A stretch of 21,348 bases of DNA, from NCBI GenBank assembly GCA_035630615.1, contig DASQKI010000001.1:1-21348 (forward strand), read 5' to 3'. The notes under the pieces were generated by a model. That model searched no databases and was not told the DNA's origin. It saw only the letters and a program-made list of their open reading frames with translations. The position numbers were made by a program, and so were the translations under genes. This stretch comes from DATFRX01 sp035630615. GTDB lineage: Bacteria > Actinomycetota > Actinomycetes > Propionibacteriales > Nocardioidaceae. The stretch's first letter is position 1; the number at the start of each line of letters is the position of its first letter. This document shows positions 7,070 to 13,844 of the stretch, one piece after another.

Positions 7070-8515
7070 TCAGCTCATCGGGACCGGGAACGCCACCGGA
7101 CTTCGATGCCCGTCGCTGTCGACGGCGCGTACGCCGAGGAAGACGTTGTCCTTGGAGATGTCGACAGTCGCCGAGGTGACGTTGCCGACCCGGACGGCGT
7201 CGGTCCACTCGGGCGAGGTGGTCTCGCGGATGAGGATCTCGTATCCGGACAGGTCGGCCGCGGTGCTCGCGGTCCATCGCAGGGTCGAGGAGTTGGTCAG
7301 GTTGGTCGTGACGATGCCGGCGCCCTTCGGGGTGCCGGGCGCCTGCGCCAGCGACCAGAGCGCAGCCAGATTGACCCGCGCGACCCGGGCGGTGTAGCCG
7401 AAGTCGCAGAACTCGGGCAGGTCGCCGAACTGCACGCCGTTTTCGACCCGCACGTCCTGGTGCTGGTGGGCGAAGTTTTCGGCCGGTTCGGTGAACCTCG
7501 CCGCCGGGAAGCGTTGTTGGAGGAAGGAGATCTGGTCGCCGCCGCGCAGGTAGCGGTCGCGCCGGTAGATCGTCCGCACCTGCATGTCGGTCGCGTCGTT
7601 TTGCGCCACGCTCTCGACGAACCGGGCGAGCTGACGCGATGGCGAGTCGTTTTCGCCACCGACCGCCTGCCGGATCGATGCCTCGTCCTCGGTCTCCGCG
7701 GTGGGAACGCCCTCGGCGAACAGTCGCACCGTGTGCGGATCGCGGGTGCCGTCATCGGCGGTGCTGCTGCCGACGATGTCGTTGGTGAACATGCCTTGCA
7801 CGTCGACTCCCGCCTCGGCCATCGTGGCGGCCATGTGCGCCGACCCGTAGAGGCCCTGCTCCTCGCCCGCGACGGCGGCGAACACGAGCGTCGCCTCGGT
7901 GTGCTGGTCGGCCATGACCCTGGCCATCTCCAAGACGGCGGCCACCCCCGATGCGTCGTCGTCGGCTCCTGGCGCGTCGCTGGTGGCGTTCATGACATCG
8001 GTGACTCGCGAGTCGTAGTGTCCGGAGACAACGTAGGCGCGGTTGGGCTCACTGTCGCCGTGCAGGGTCGCGATGACGTTGGTGATGACGGTCGGCGCGG
8101 GAACGCGGGGCGACACCGGCTGCACGAACGACTGCTTCTCGACGGTCATCCGCCCGCCGGACCTCGCGGCGTACGACTGGAACTGCTCGAAGATCCAGTC
8201 CCGCGCGGCGCCGATCCCGCGGTTGGGGTCGTCCTGGACCGAGAGGGTGTGGCGGGTGCCGAAGCCGACGAGGGCCTGGATGGACTGCTCGACCCGTCGC
8301 GGGTCGATCGCGGCGCACAACTGACTCAGCCGCTTGTCTGGAGGTTGGGGGCGCACCGGGACGCCGATGCCTTGGCTGGAACTTCCCAGGTTTACCGCCG
8401 AGGCGCCGGATGCGGCCAGCGGTGTCGCGACTACGGCGGCCGATGCGGCCGCGGCTGTAAGGAAGCTGCGTCGTGAGGGGGAGAACTGTCGTGCTCTGTC
8501 GGGGCTTTCGGTCAT
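7070..8515 (-). CDS. Tat-exported M28-family zinc peptidase with a C-terminal fibronectin-III-like domain
   Basis: Predicted secreted di-zinc aminopeptidase. The 481-aa protein opens with a Tat signal (SRRSFLT at residues 14-20, then an Ala-rich core to about 40). The M28 metal ligands are in VVSGHYDSR (H166), PGADDDASG (bridging Asp, about D186), AVAGEEQGLYG (base E218, ligand E219), FTNDIVG (D246) and ENFAHQHQD (H350 or H352), so all expected sites are present. After about residue 395 a fibronectin-III-like module follows (TLRWTASTAADLSGYEILIR). The ATG has AGGA 7 bp upstream. It lies downstream of the RNHCP gene on the same strand, 84 bp apart with a small hairpin between. An overlapping long open frame on the other strand is a GC-rich shadow. 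Confidence 0.93.
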   Translation of the reverse strand: MTESPDRARQFSPSRRSFLTAAAASAAVVATPLAASGASAVNLGSSSQGIGVPVRPQPPDKRLSQLCAAIDPRRVEQSIQALVGFGTRHTLSVQDDPNRGIGAARDWIFEQFQSYAARSGGRMTVEKQSFVQPVSPRVPAPTVITNVIATLHGDSEPNRAYVVSGHYDSRVTDVMNATSDAPGADDDASGVAAVLEMARVMADQHTEATLVFAAVAGEEQGLYGSAHMAATMAEAGVDVQGMFTNDIVGSSTADDGTRDPHTVRLFAEGVPTAETEDEASIRQAVGGENDSPSRQLARFVESVAQNDATDMQVRTIYRRDRYLRGGDQISFLQQRFPAARFTEPAENFAHQHQDVRVENGVQFGDLPEFCDFGYTARVARVNLAALWSLAQAPGTPKGAGIVTTNLTNSSTLRWTASTAADLSGYEILIRETTSPEWTDAVRVGNVTSATVDISKDNVFLGVRAVDSDGHRSPVAFPVPMS

Positions 8516-8576
8516 GAGAGCATCCTGAGTCGAAGTGGGGGCATATCTGTTACGGCCCGATCACGGAGAGGGATTG

Positions 8577-8591
8577 CTCCGACAGGCGGAG
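8577..8591 (-). terminator. small hairpin between the RNHCP and M28 genes
   Basis: CTCCG (8577-8581) and CGGAG (8587-8591) form a perfect 5-bp stem with a 5-nt loop, just past the RNHCP stop on the minus strand. It is short and has no T-run, so a weak call. Confidence 0.25.
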
Positions 8592-8599
8592 TATCCGGA

Positions 8600-8914
8600 T
8601 CAGGCCGGAGGCAACTCGAGCAGCCGGTCGAGGTCGTCGGGCGACACGGTGTCGGCGGCGATGCGGTTGACCCGCCGTACGCCGCAGCGCTGACAGCGAT
8701 GCATCACGGCCAGGCCCTTGCCACGCGGACGGGTCAGGCCGATCGGCTCCATCGACCCGCCGCAACCGCTCAGGCGGTCGCCGGGCCGGTCGTCGAGGTG
8801 TCGTGACCACAGGCAATTCGGACAATGACTGCGGTAGCTACCGTTGGTGCAGGCAGGAACGTGTGCCGCGCAGTTTAGGCACACGAACGAGGTGTTGTCG
8901 CGGCGTCGTGCCAC
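8600..8914 (-). CDS. RNHCP-domain zinc-ribbon protein
   Basis: Small protein of unknown function. The 104 aa match the RNHCP family pattern: FVCLNCAAHV (C12, C15), a variant signature RSHCPNCLWSRHLDDRPGDR (C31, C34; Ser where the family name has Asn), then SGCGGSMEPIGL (C51), and MHRCQRCGVRRVNRIAAD (H72, C74, C77). The paired cysteines and histidines suggest two zinc-binding sites. In many actinobacteria the family stands alone without a known pathway; RNA or ribosome binding would be plausible for a basic zinc ribbon but is not shown. The start ATG at 8914 has only weak purines (GGAGG at about 8928-8932) upstream. About 310 nt of untranslated leader with a uORF precedes it on the minus strand. 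Confidence 0.85.
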   Translation of the reverse strand: MARRRDNTSFVCLNCAAHVPACTNGSYRSHCPNCLWSRHLDDRPGDRLSGCGGSMEPIGLTRPRGKGLAVMHRCQRCGVRRVNRIAADTVSPDDLDRLLELPPA

Positions 8915-9081
8915 GTCCGCCTCCGGAGTCGGTCGCAGGGATGCGAGGACTCGAAGGCGTAGGGTTCCGTTTGCTCTCGACGCTGGTGCGATCCAGCGGT
9001 TCCGGGCTCGAACGGGCAGGGACCGATTTACCGCGTTCCGCTTCCACGGTCGCGATTACTTCTGGTTCCGACGTCACCACG

Positions 9082-9208
9082 GCCGGTCTGGCGCGTGGAT
9101 CAGGACCTCGACCGGGTTTCGTCCCTCGAGGCGAGGGTTGCTGTCCCGGCCACTGTCAGCCAGGTCTCCCCAGCTGCCACCAGTAGGTGTGGGCCCGCTC
9201 TCACCGGC
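9082..9208 (-). promoter_or_regulatory. foldable leader domain upstream of the RNHCP gene (candidate cis-regulatory RNA)
   Basis: Read on the minus strand, a closing stem GCCGGT (9208-9203) / ACCGGC (9087-9082) encloses several helices: CACC/GGTG (9189-9186 with 9181-9178), CAGCTGG/CTGGCTG (9176-9170 with 9163-9157), CCGGG/CCCGG (9149-9145 with 9116-9112) and, inside the last, CCCTCG/CGAGGG (9137-9132 with 9128-9123) with a 3-nt loop. The last two are separated by a purine-rich internal loop (ACAGCAA opposite ACGAAA). An alternative pair GACCT/AGGTC (9166-9162 with 9108-9104) competes with the second helix. I could not match it to a known riboswitch class. In DNA this GC-rich some pairing is expected by chance. 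Confidence 0.3.
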
Positions 9209-9222
9209 ATCGGCATCGTCCC

Positions 9223-9264
9223 CTACAGGACGGGTCGGCGCGTACGCACGCCGGGAGCGCGCAT
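9223..9264 (-). CDS. 13-codon upstream ORF in the RNHCP leader
   Basis: The minus strand carries a near-ideal ribosome binding site, GAGGAGGT (9278-9271), seven bases before an ATG at 9264. The frame encodes MRAPGVRTRRPVL and stops at TAG (9225-9223). This is the best ribosome binding site of the region, yet no longer frame follows, which suggests a leader peptide or the preserved start of a lost gene. It stands just before the foldable domain at 9082-9208. Residues 2-5 are RAPG, a motif reported in some actinobacterial arrest peptides, but there it sits near the C-terminus of a long chain, so this match may be chance. Confidence 0.4.
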   Translation of the reverse strand: MRAPGVRTRRPVL

Positions 9265-9332
9265 GATCTCACCTCCTCGGGTGCGTTGCCGCCACGACGC
9301 TAGCCCGAGTACGCCGGGGTCGCCCACTCATT

Positions 9333-9362
9333 TGTCGAGCACCGGTCCAGCGCGCCGCCGAC
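9333..9362 (+). repeat. 30-bp direct repeat, left copy
   Basis: Begins TGTCGAGCACCGG and ends GCGCCGCCGAC. It matches 9866-9895 at 29 of 30 positions (A at 9341 versus G at 9874). It ends where recognisable VOC protein sequence begins and replaces the expected start codon there. Confidence 0.85.
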
Positions 9363-9770
9363 CCTGCCCCTCACGTTCGTCTCGCTCGCCGTGTCCGATG
9401 TGGAGCGATCGGCCGAGTTCTACGTCGCCGCCGGATTCGAGCGCCCGGCCCCGACGGGATCGCCTTGGTGCGTACGCACGGTTCGACGATCCTGCTAGTG
9501 CCCCGCGCCGAGCTGGCGGCCGACATCGGCGTGCAGGGCCGGAACCGGCTTCGCAGGCGTCGCCTTCACGTCGAGCCGGCACTCGCGGGACGATGTCGAC
9601 GAGGTGTACAACCAGTGGTTGGCCGCTGGCGCGACCGAGGTGAAGCGTCCGGTGCTAGCCGAGTGGGGCGGTTACTCCGGCTACGTCGCCGATCCCGACG
9701 TCACCGGTGGGAGTGCGCCGAGAACCCGTACCTCAACGTCGACGCCGACGGTGGTCTGCAGCCGGCCTAG
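9361..9770 (+). pseudogene. frameshifted VOC/glyoxalase-family gene
   Basis: Three reading frames together spell a VOC-fold (glyoxalase/bleomycin-resistance) protein. Frame A from 9361 gives TLPLTFVSLAVSDVERSAEF then YVAAGFERPAPTG; after about 9454 the frame moves to LVRTHGSTILLVPRAELAAD; after about 9543 to GFAGVAFTSSRHSRDDVDEV, YNQWLAAGATEVKRPV and WGGYSGYVADPD; after about 9700 to HRWECAENPYLNVDADGG and a TAG at 9768-9770. Each break is explained by one missing G. A typical VOC start codon before TLPLTF is absent. No intact frame covers the domain, so it is called a pseudogene; clustered sequencing deletions are the alternative. Confidence 0.8.
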
Positions 9771-9865
9771 CCACCCTGATCCGTCTCTTCACTCGTTTGG
9801 ATGCTCGCGAGATCCGACATCCCGGGCAGAGCCGAGCATCTGAACGCGTGCGGTCCTCGAGGCGG

Positions 9866-9895
9866 TGTCGAGCGCCGGTCCAGCGCGCCGCCGAC
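9866..9895 (+). repeat. 30-bp direct repeat, right copy
   Basis: Second copy of the 9333-9362 sequence with one mismatch, 30 bp before the rlmN start. The two copies bracket the VOC pseudogene (503 bp between them). No transposase or inverted terminal repeat is associated. Confidence 0.85.
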
Positions 9896-9924
9896 GTTTG
9901 AGCGACATGCGACACTCGTTAGCA

Positions 9925-11040
9925 ATGTCCACCACACTTCCTTTGGTCTTCGACGAGCCGGTCGGGCGGCGTAAGCCTCCACGGCACCTGGCCGACCTCT
10001 CGCTGAGCGAGCGAGCCGATGCCGTCGAGGCGTTGGGCGAGCCGCGCTATCGGGCCAAGCAGCTGTCCCGGCACTATTTCGCCCGGCTGGTCGACGACCC
10101 GGCGGAGATGACCGACCTGCCTGCCGCGGCACGCGAGAAACTGCTGACCGACCTGGTGCCGCCGCTGCTCACACCGCTCCGGACGCTCGAAGCCGACGCC
10201 GGCACGACCCGCAAGACTCTGTGGCGGATGTTCGACGGCGCCCTGGTTGAGTCGGTCCTGATGCGCTATCCGGATCGGGTCACGATGTGCGTGTCGAGCC
10301 AGGCCGGCTGCGGCATGGCGTGCCCGTTTTGTGCGACCGGGCAGGGCGGGTTGCAGCGCAACATGTCGACCGCCGAGATCGTCGAGCAAGTCCTCGCCGG
10401 CGCCCGGGCGCTGGCCCGCGACGAGGTGCCGGGTGGACCGGGCCGGGTCTCCAACGTCGTCTTCATGGGCATGGGGGAGCCGATGGCCAACTATCGCGCG
10501 GTCATGGGCTCCGTCCGCCGCCTGGTCGAGCCGGCGCCCGACGGGTTCGGCATGTCGGCGCGGGGCGTCACCGTCTCGACGGTGGGCATGGTGCCCCGCA
10601 TGCGCCAGCTCGCGACGGAGGGACTGCCGGTCACGCTTGCGCTGTCGCTGCACGCGCCCGACGACGAGCTCCGCGACGAGCTCGTGCCGATCAACACCCG
10701 TTGGAAGGTACGCGAGGTCGTCGAGACCGCATGGGACTACGCGTACGCCACCAAGCGTCGGGTCTCCATCGAGTACGCCATGATCAAGGACGTCAACGAC
10801 CAGGCCTGGCGGGCCGACCTGCTCGGTGACGTGCTGACGTCGTTCGGCGACTGGGGTTGGGTGCACGTCAACCTGATCCCGCTCAATCCGACGCCCGGCT
10901 CGAAGTGGACAGCCTCGCGCCCCGAGGACGAAGCCGAGTTCGTACGCCGGCTCCGACTCAAGGGCGTGCCGACGACCGTGCGGGACACCCGAGGACGGGA
11001 GATCGACGGCGCCTGCGGCCAGCTCGCCGCGCAGGAGTGA
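9925..11040 (+). CDS. rlmN: dual-specificity 23S rRNA (A2503)/tRNA C2-methyltransferase
   Basis: Radical-SAM enzyme that methylates C2 of A2503 in 23S rRNA and A37 in some tRNAs. From the ATG at 9925 it is 371 aa. The radical-SAM cluster motif CGMACPFC gives C129, C133 and C136; the acceptor cysteine is in DGACGQL near the end (C364), matching E. coli C355. Other RlmN landmarks: RAKQLSRHYF (43-52), VCVSSQAGC-like MCVSSQAGCG, NVVFMGMGEPMANY and HVNLIPLNPTPGSKW. The frame is open upstream to 9865, but that part overlaps the direct repeat and is not family sequence. No clear ribosome binding site is seen. The next gene starts 4 bp after the stop. Confidence 0.95.
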   Translation: MSTTLPLVFDEPVGRRKPPRHLADLSLSERADAVEALGEPRYRAKQLSRHYFARLVDDPAEMTDLPAAAREKLLTDLVPPLLTPLRTLEADAGTTRKTLWRMFDGALVESVLMRYPDRVTMCVSSQAGCGMACPFCATGQGGLQRNMSTAEIVEQVLAGARALARDEVPGGPGRVSNVVFMGMGEPMANYRAVMGSVRRLVEPAPDGFGMSARGVTVSTVGMVPRMRQLATEGLPVTLALSLHAPDDELRDELVPINTRWKVREVVETAWDYAYATKRRVSIEYAMIKDVNDQAWRADLLGDVLTSFGDWGWVHVNLIPLNPTPGSKWTASRPEDEAEFVRRLRLKGVPTTVRDTRGREIDGACGQLAAQE

Positions 11041-11044
11041 GTCG

Positions 11045-11881
11045 GTGTCTGACCGCCCCCAGCTCGTCGCCACCGACCTCGACGGCACGTTGCTGCGTAC
11101 CGACGGCACGGTCTCCGACCGTACGGTCGCGGTGCTGCGCACGGTCGAGCGATCCGGGGTCCAGATCGTCATCGTGACGGCACGGCCGCCGCACTGGATG
11201 CACCAACTGCTCGACGTCATCGGCGAACATGGGTTGGCGATCTGCGCCAACGGCGCCTTCGTCTACGACGTCGTCGGTCGTCAGGTCCTGCGCGAGCACA
11301 CGCTTGGCCGCGCGGCGGTGGCGGAGATCGCGGCCGACCTACGACAGGCCTTGCCCGGCATCGCCTTCGCCGTCGAGCGCCGCGACGGGCCCGGGCGGGA
11401 GCCGAGCTTCGTCGAGCGTCATCCGGTGCCGCCGGGCAGTCCGGTCGCGGCGCTCGAGGAGCTGATCGATCCGCTTCCCGGCAAGCTGCTGGCGCGACAC
11501 GAGAACCTCGATCCCGAGGAGTTCGTCGCCGCCGTCACCCAGGTGATCGGTGACCGAGCCGTCGTCGCCCACTCGGGAGCCGGCGGCCTGGCCGAGATCA
11601 GCGCCGTCGGTGTCACAAAGGCCGCGGCACTCACCGACTGGTGCGCCGAGCACGAGGTGGATCCCAACGACGTATGGGCGTTCGGTGACATGCCCAACGA
11701 CGTGCCGATGCTGGCGTGGGCGGGCCGGTCGTACGCGGTCGCCAACGCCCATCCCGACGCGGTCGCGGCCGCGACGCATCGCTGCGGGTCCAACGACGAC
11801 GACGGAGTGGCGCGGGTGCTGGCCGACGCCTTCGGCCTCCGCCCGCACGCCTCGGACGCGGGTGACAGACTGGACGCATGA
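11045..11881 (+). CDS. Cof-type HAD-IIB family phosphatase
   Basis: Predicted cytosolic sugar-phosphate or nucleotide-like phosphatase; substrate not predictable. HAD motif I is DLDGTLL at residues 11-17 (nucleophile D11, acid D13), motif II is IVTARPP near 39-45, a C2 cap lies between (ICANGAFVYD begins it), then KAAALTDWCAEHE and the metal site WAFGDMPNDVPML. The 278-aa length fits. The GTG start at 11045 is backed by AGGAGTGAG inside the end of rlmN, 7 bp upstream, indicating coupling. The stop overlaps the ATG of the DCC gene by 4 bp. Confidence 0.92.
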   Translation: MSDRPQLVATDLDGTLLRTDGTVSDRTVAVLRTVERSGVQIVIVTARPPHWMHQLLDVIGEHGLAICANGAFVYDVVGRQVLREHTLGRAAVAEIAADLRQALPGIAFAVERRDGPGREPSFVERHPVPPGSPVAALEELIDPLPGKLLARHENLDPEEFVAAVTQVIGDRAVVAHSGAGGLAEISAVGVTKAAALTDWCAEHEVDPNDVWAFGDMPNDVPMLAWAGRSYAVANAHPDAVAAATHRCGSNDDDGVARVLADAFGLRPHASDAGDRLDA

Positions 11882-12276
11882 CGAGCCCCACGTTTCCGAC
11901 GTTCCTCTACGACGGCGACTGCGCGTTCTGCTCGTCGTGTGCGCGGTTCGTCGAGCGCTGGATCCCGACGCCGGCTGCGGTCGAGGCGTGGCAGCTGACC
12001 GATATCGACGCGCTCGGCGTCACCGTCGAGGAGTGCGATGTCGCCGTGCAATGGGCTGCGTCGCCGACTCATCACACCGCGGGGCCGGAGGCGATCGCCG
12101 CCTTGCTCAAGAGCAGCCGCCCCTGGTGGCGGGTCGCCGGCTTCGTGCTCGGCCTACGTCCCGTGCTTTGGGTCGCCTGGCCGGCGTACCGCTGGGTCTC
12201 GCGCAACCGCGACAAGATGCCGGGCGGCACCGCCACGTGTGCGCTGCCACAGGCCGAGCGCGACCGGACGACCTAG
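11878..12276 (+). CDS. DCC-family (DUF393) thiol-disulfide oxidoreductase
   Basis: Predicted redox protein with a thioredoxin-like fold. The family signature YDGDCAFCSSC lies at residues 11-21, giving a CxxC pair C15/C18 plus C21. A hydrophobic stretch (FVLGLRPVLWVAWPAYRWV, about residues 91-109) and the ending PGGTATCALP with another cysteine follow. 132 aa is normal. It overlaps the HAD gene by 4 bp; a CAGACT element 6 bp before its ATG could also give a separate leaderless message. It converges on the HTTM-like gene; DCC proteins are often near or fused to HTTM membrane proteins, so a shared membrane redox role is possible. Confidence 0.88.
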   Translation: MTSPTFPTFLYDGDCAFCSSCARFVERWIPTPAAVEAWQLTDIDALGVTVEECDVAVQWAASPTHHTAGPEAIAALLKSSRPWWRVAGFVLGLRPVLWVAWPAYRWVSRNRDKMPGGTATCALPQAERDRTT

Positions 12277-12309
12277 CCCGCCCGCCTTCGGCCACGGCAC
12301 TGCTCGCCG

Positions 12310-13248
12310 CTAACCAGCGACACCAGTAGCCTCCGCGGGCCGGACCCGGCGGTAGGCAGATGTCAGCCACTGATGCGCCCAATGCAGCGGTCGCACCCGC
12401 TCGACGGCGAGGAAGCTCGTCATCGCGATCAGATGTGGAGCGAACGAGATGGTGATCGCCAGCCACGTCACCAGATGGAAGACATAGAAGTACGCGACGA
12501 CCCAGGGCCGTATCCGGTCGTTGACGAAGAAGATGATCGGGCTCATCAGCTCGAACGTGATGATGCCGACCTGTGAGGTCTTGATCATCCAGACGTGGTC
12601 GAGCATCCAGTTGGACCACTCCGTACCCCGTCGCAGGATCGCCCACGTGAGGCTGGTGCCCCACAGCCACTCGAGACCACCGAACCGAAGCTTCGCCCAG
12701 GCGGCGAGGAAGTAGGTCGCGATCACGGCTAGCTGGATGAGGCGGAATGCCCAGCCAGCCTTCTCCGACAGCGTTTTGTCGCCATGTCGAGCCCGGCCGA
12801 TGGTCGGCAGGACCGCCAGGGCGAGCAGGAAGGCGAAGCGGTCGTGGTCGACCTTGCCGTAACTGTTGAAGATCAGCATCCACTCGAAGTAGAGGACGAA
12901 GATGACCGACCCGAGCAGCCGCGGAAAGATCCCGATGGCGGCGATCGGCGACAGGATCAGCAGGCCCCAGAAGCAGGTCTGGACCACCGCCGTCGACGGG
13001 TCGGGGATAAACGGGAACAGCACCTCGTCCACGTGCAGCGGCACATACAGATCGGTCGGCACGGTCTCCTTCAACCGTGCCGCCTCGGAGTAGACCAAGA
13101 CGTCGAAGACGATGAACAGGTAGGTGAGGGTCCGCAGCGCGGCGACGCGACCGAGCGGTACGGGGGCGAATAGCCACCGCATGAACCGGTTGCCGATCCG
13201 CGTCGGCATGTTCGGGGCCGGAGCGGCCTCGGCGGTCACCTCTGCCAC
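12310..13248 (-). CDS. HTTM-domain-like multipass membrane protein
   Basis: 312-aa membrane protein with about seven hydrophobic segments, among them LRTLTYLFIVFDVLVY (about 39-54), TCFWGLLILSPIAAIGIF (91-108), VIFVLYFEWMLIF (115-127), FAFLLALAVLPTIG (137-150), LIQLAVIATYFLAAWAKL (170-187), GIITFELMSPIIFFV (229-243) and VAYFYVFHLVTWLAITI (251-267). The AAWAKLRFGGLEWLWGTSL segment resembles the HTTM family, named for horizontally transferred transmembrane domain and related to vitamin-K-dependent gamma-carboxylase. The catalytic lysine of true carboxylases cannot be assigned here. GTG start at 13248, supported by GGAGGAGGT 8 bp upstream. It overlaps the preceding minus-strand gene by 13 bp. 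Substrate unknown. Confidence 0.75.
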   Translation of the reverse strand: MAEVTAEAAPAPNMPTRIGNRFMRWLFAPVPLGRVAALRTLTYLFIVFDVLVYSEAARLKETVPTDLYVPLHVDEVLFPFIPDPSTAVVQTCFWGLLILSPIAAIGIFPRLLGSVIFVLYFEWMLIFNSYGKVDHDRFAFLLALAVLPTIGRARHGDKTLSEKAGWAFRLIQLAVIATYFLAAWAKLRFGGLEWLWGTSLTWAILRRGTEWSNWMLDHVWMIKTSQVGIITFELMSPIIFFVNDRIRPWVVAYFYVFHLVTWLAITISFAPHLIAMTSFLAVERVRPLHWAHQWLTSAYRRVRPAEATGVAG

Positions 13249-13667
13249 GAGACGACCTCCTCCACGGTGCTTTCGCCGGTCGGCAAACCGTTATCGAGCT
13301 CGATCCACTCGATGACGATGCGGATCTGATCGATGGGCGGCCGGTCGGGATAGCGCGTCGCGTAGGAGTCGGCGAGATAGTGAAGTCGCGACGGGTCGGC
13401 CTCGAACTTGTCGAGCTGTCCTTCGAGCTCAGCACGCCGCATGCCGGTGTAGGTCTGGGTGAACTGAAACTCCTCGCCGTCGGCGTTGACCGCGTACATC
13501 TGCGTATCGCCGACCGGCTCGTCGAGCTCGCGCGACGTCGAGTACATCCGGAACGGACCGATCGGGAAGTCGTCGTCGTCACCCCAGAGGGTGCCGTAGA
13601 AGACACCGGCGGCGAGCACGAGGGTGATCACGACCCGTACCTTGCGCCCAAGACTGCCCACATCCAC
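13236..13667 (-). CDS. small membrane-anchored protein partnered with the HTTM-like protein
   Basis: 143 aa with one N-terminal membrane segment (VRVVITLVLAAGVFYGTLWG, residues 11-30) followed by an acidic soluble domain containing PIGPFRMYSTSRELDEP and a C-terminal IRIVIEWIELDNG strand. I recognise no named domain, but small proteins with a FPxxPFxMYS-like segment next to HTTM proteins are seen in actinobacteria. The GTG start is supported by a TAAACT -10 element (13679-13674 on the minus strand) ending 6 bp before it, which indicates a leaderless message. The stop lies inside the next gene, so the two are surely co-expressed. Confidence 0.7.
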   Translation of the reverse strand: MDVGSLGRKVRVVITLVLAAGVFYGTLWGDDDDFPIGPFRMYSTSRELDEPVGDTQMYAVNADGEEFQFTQTYTGMRRAELEGQLDKFEADPSRLHYLADSYATRYPDRPPIDQIRIVIEWIELDNGLPTGESTVEEVVSWQR

Positions 13668-13673
13668 GCCGAG

Positions 13674-13679
13674 AGTTTA
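13674..13679 (-). promoter_or_regulatory. -10 element of a leaderless promoter for the HTTM-like pair
   Basis: On the minus strand TAAACT matches TANNNT and ends 6 bp before the GTG at 13667. No ribosome binding site is present, fitting leaderless initiation. The -35 region is poor. Confidence 0.5.
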
Positions 13680-13844
13680 GAGCGCCGCCCGGCGTGCCGT
13701 TGCGGGGGGCGCGCTAGCGACGAAGGGCGGGCCGCCGACGTCCAGAGCGTCGCGATCGGGACGATCGGCGTGCTGTTCGACATCGTGGCCGACTGATCCC
13801 GATGGCACGATGGACGTGTCCGCCATCGGCACCAGGAGTGACCT

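Noticed and set aside
7106..8476. 456-aa open frame on the plus strand
   Set aside because: It is antisense to the M28 peptidase, has no family motifs and a composition typical of GC-rich shadow frames; the minus-strand frame has a Tat signal and all metal ligands.
9082..9208. Known riboswitch (cobalamin, SAM, T-box, c-di-GMP) on the minus strand
   Set aside because: Short look-alikes were seen (GCAACC, GGTGAGAGC, GGGGAGACC), but none of the full cores or their required spacing is present, so no named class is claimed.
9095..9643. 182-aa plus-strand protein
   Set aside because: The frame mixes non-coding leader DNA with out-of-frame VOC sequence and is Ser/Arg/Pro-rich; no domain.
9919..11250. 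443-aa open frame on the minus strand
   Set aside because: Antisense to rlmN; His/Arg/Val-rich shadow with no conserved domain.
12107..13606. 499-aa minus-strand frame spanning DCC, HTTM-like and partner genes
   Set aside because: It crosses three better-supported genes in a different frame and is Ser/Arg/Pro-rich shadow sequence.
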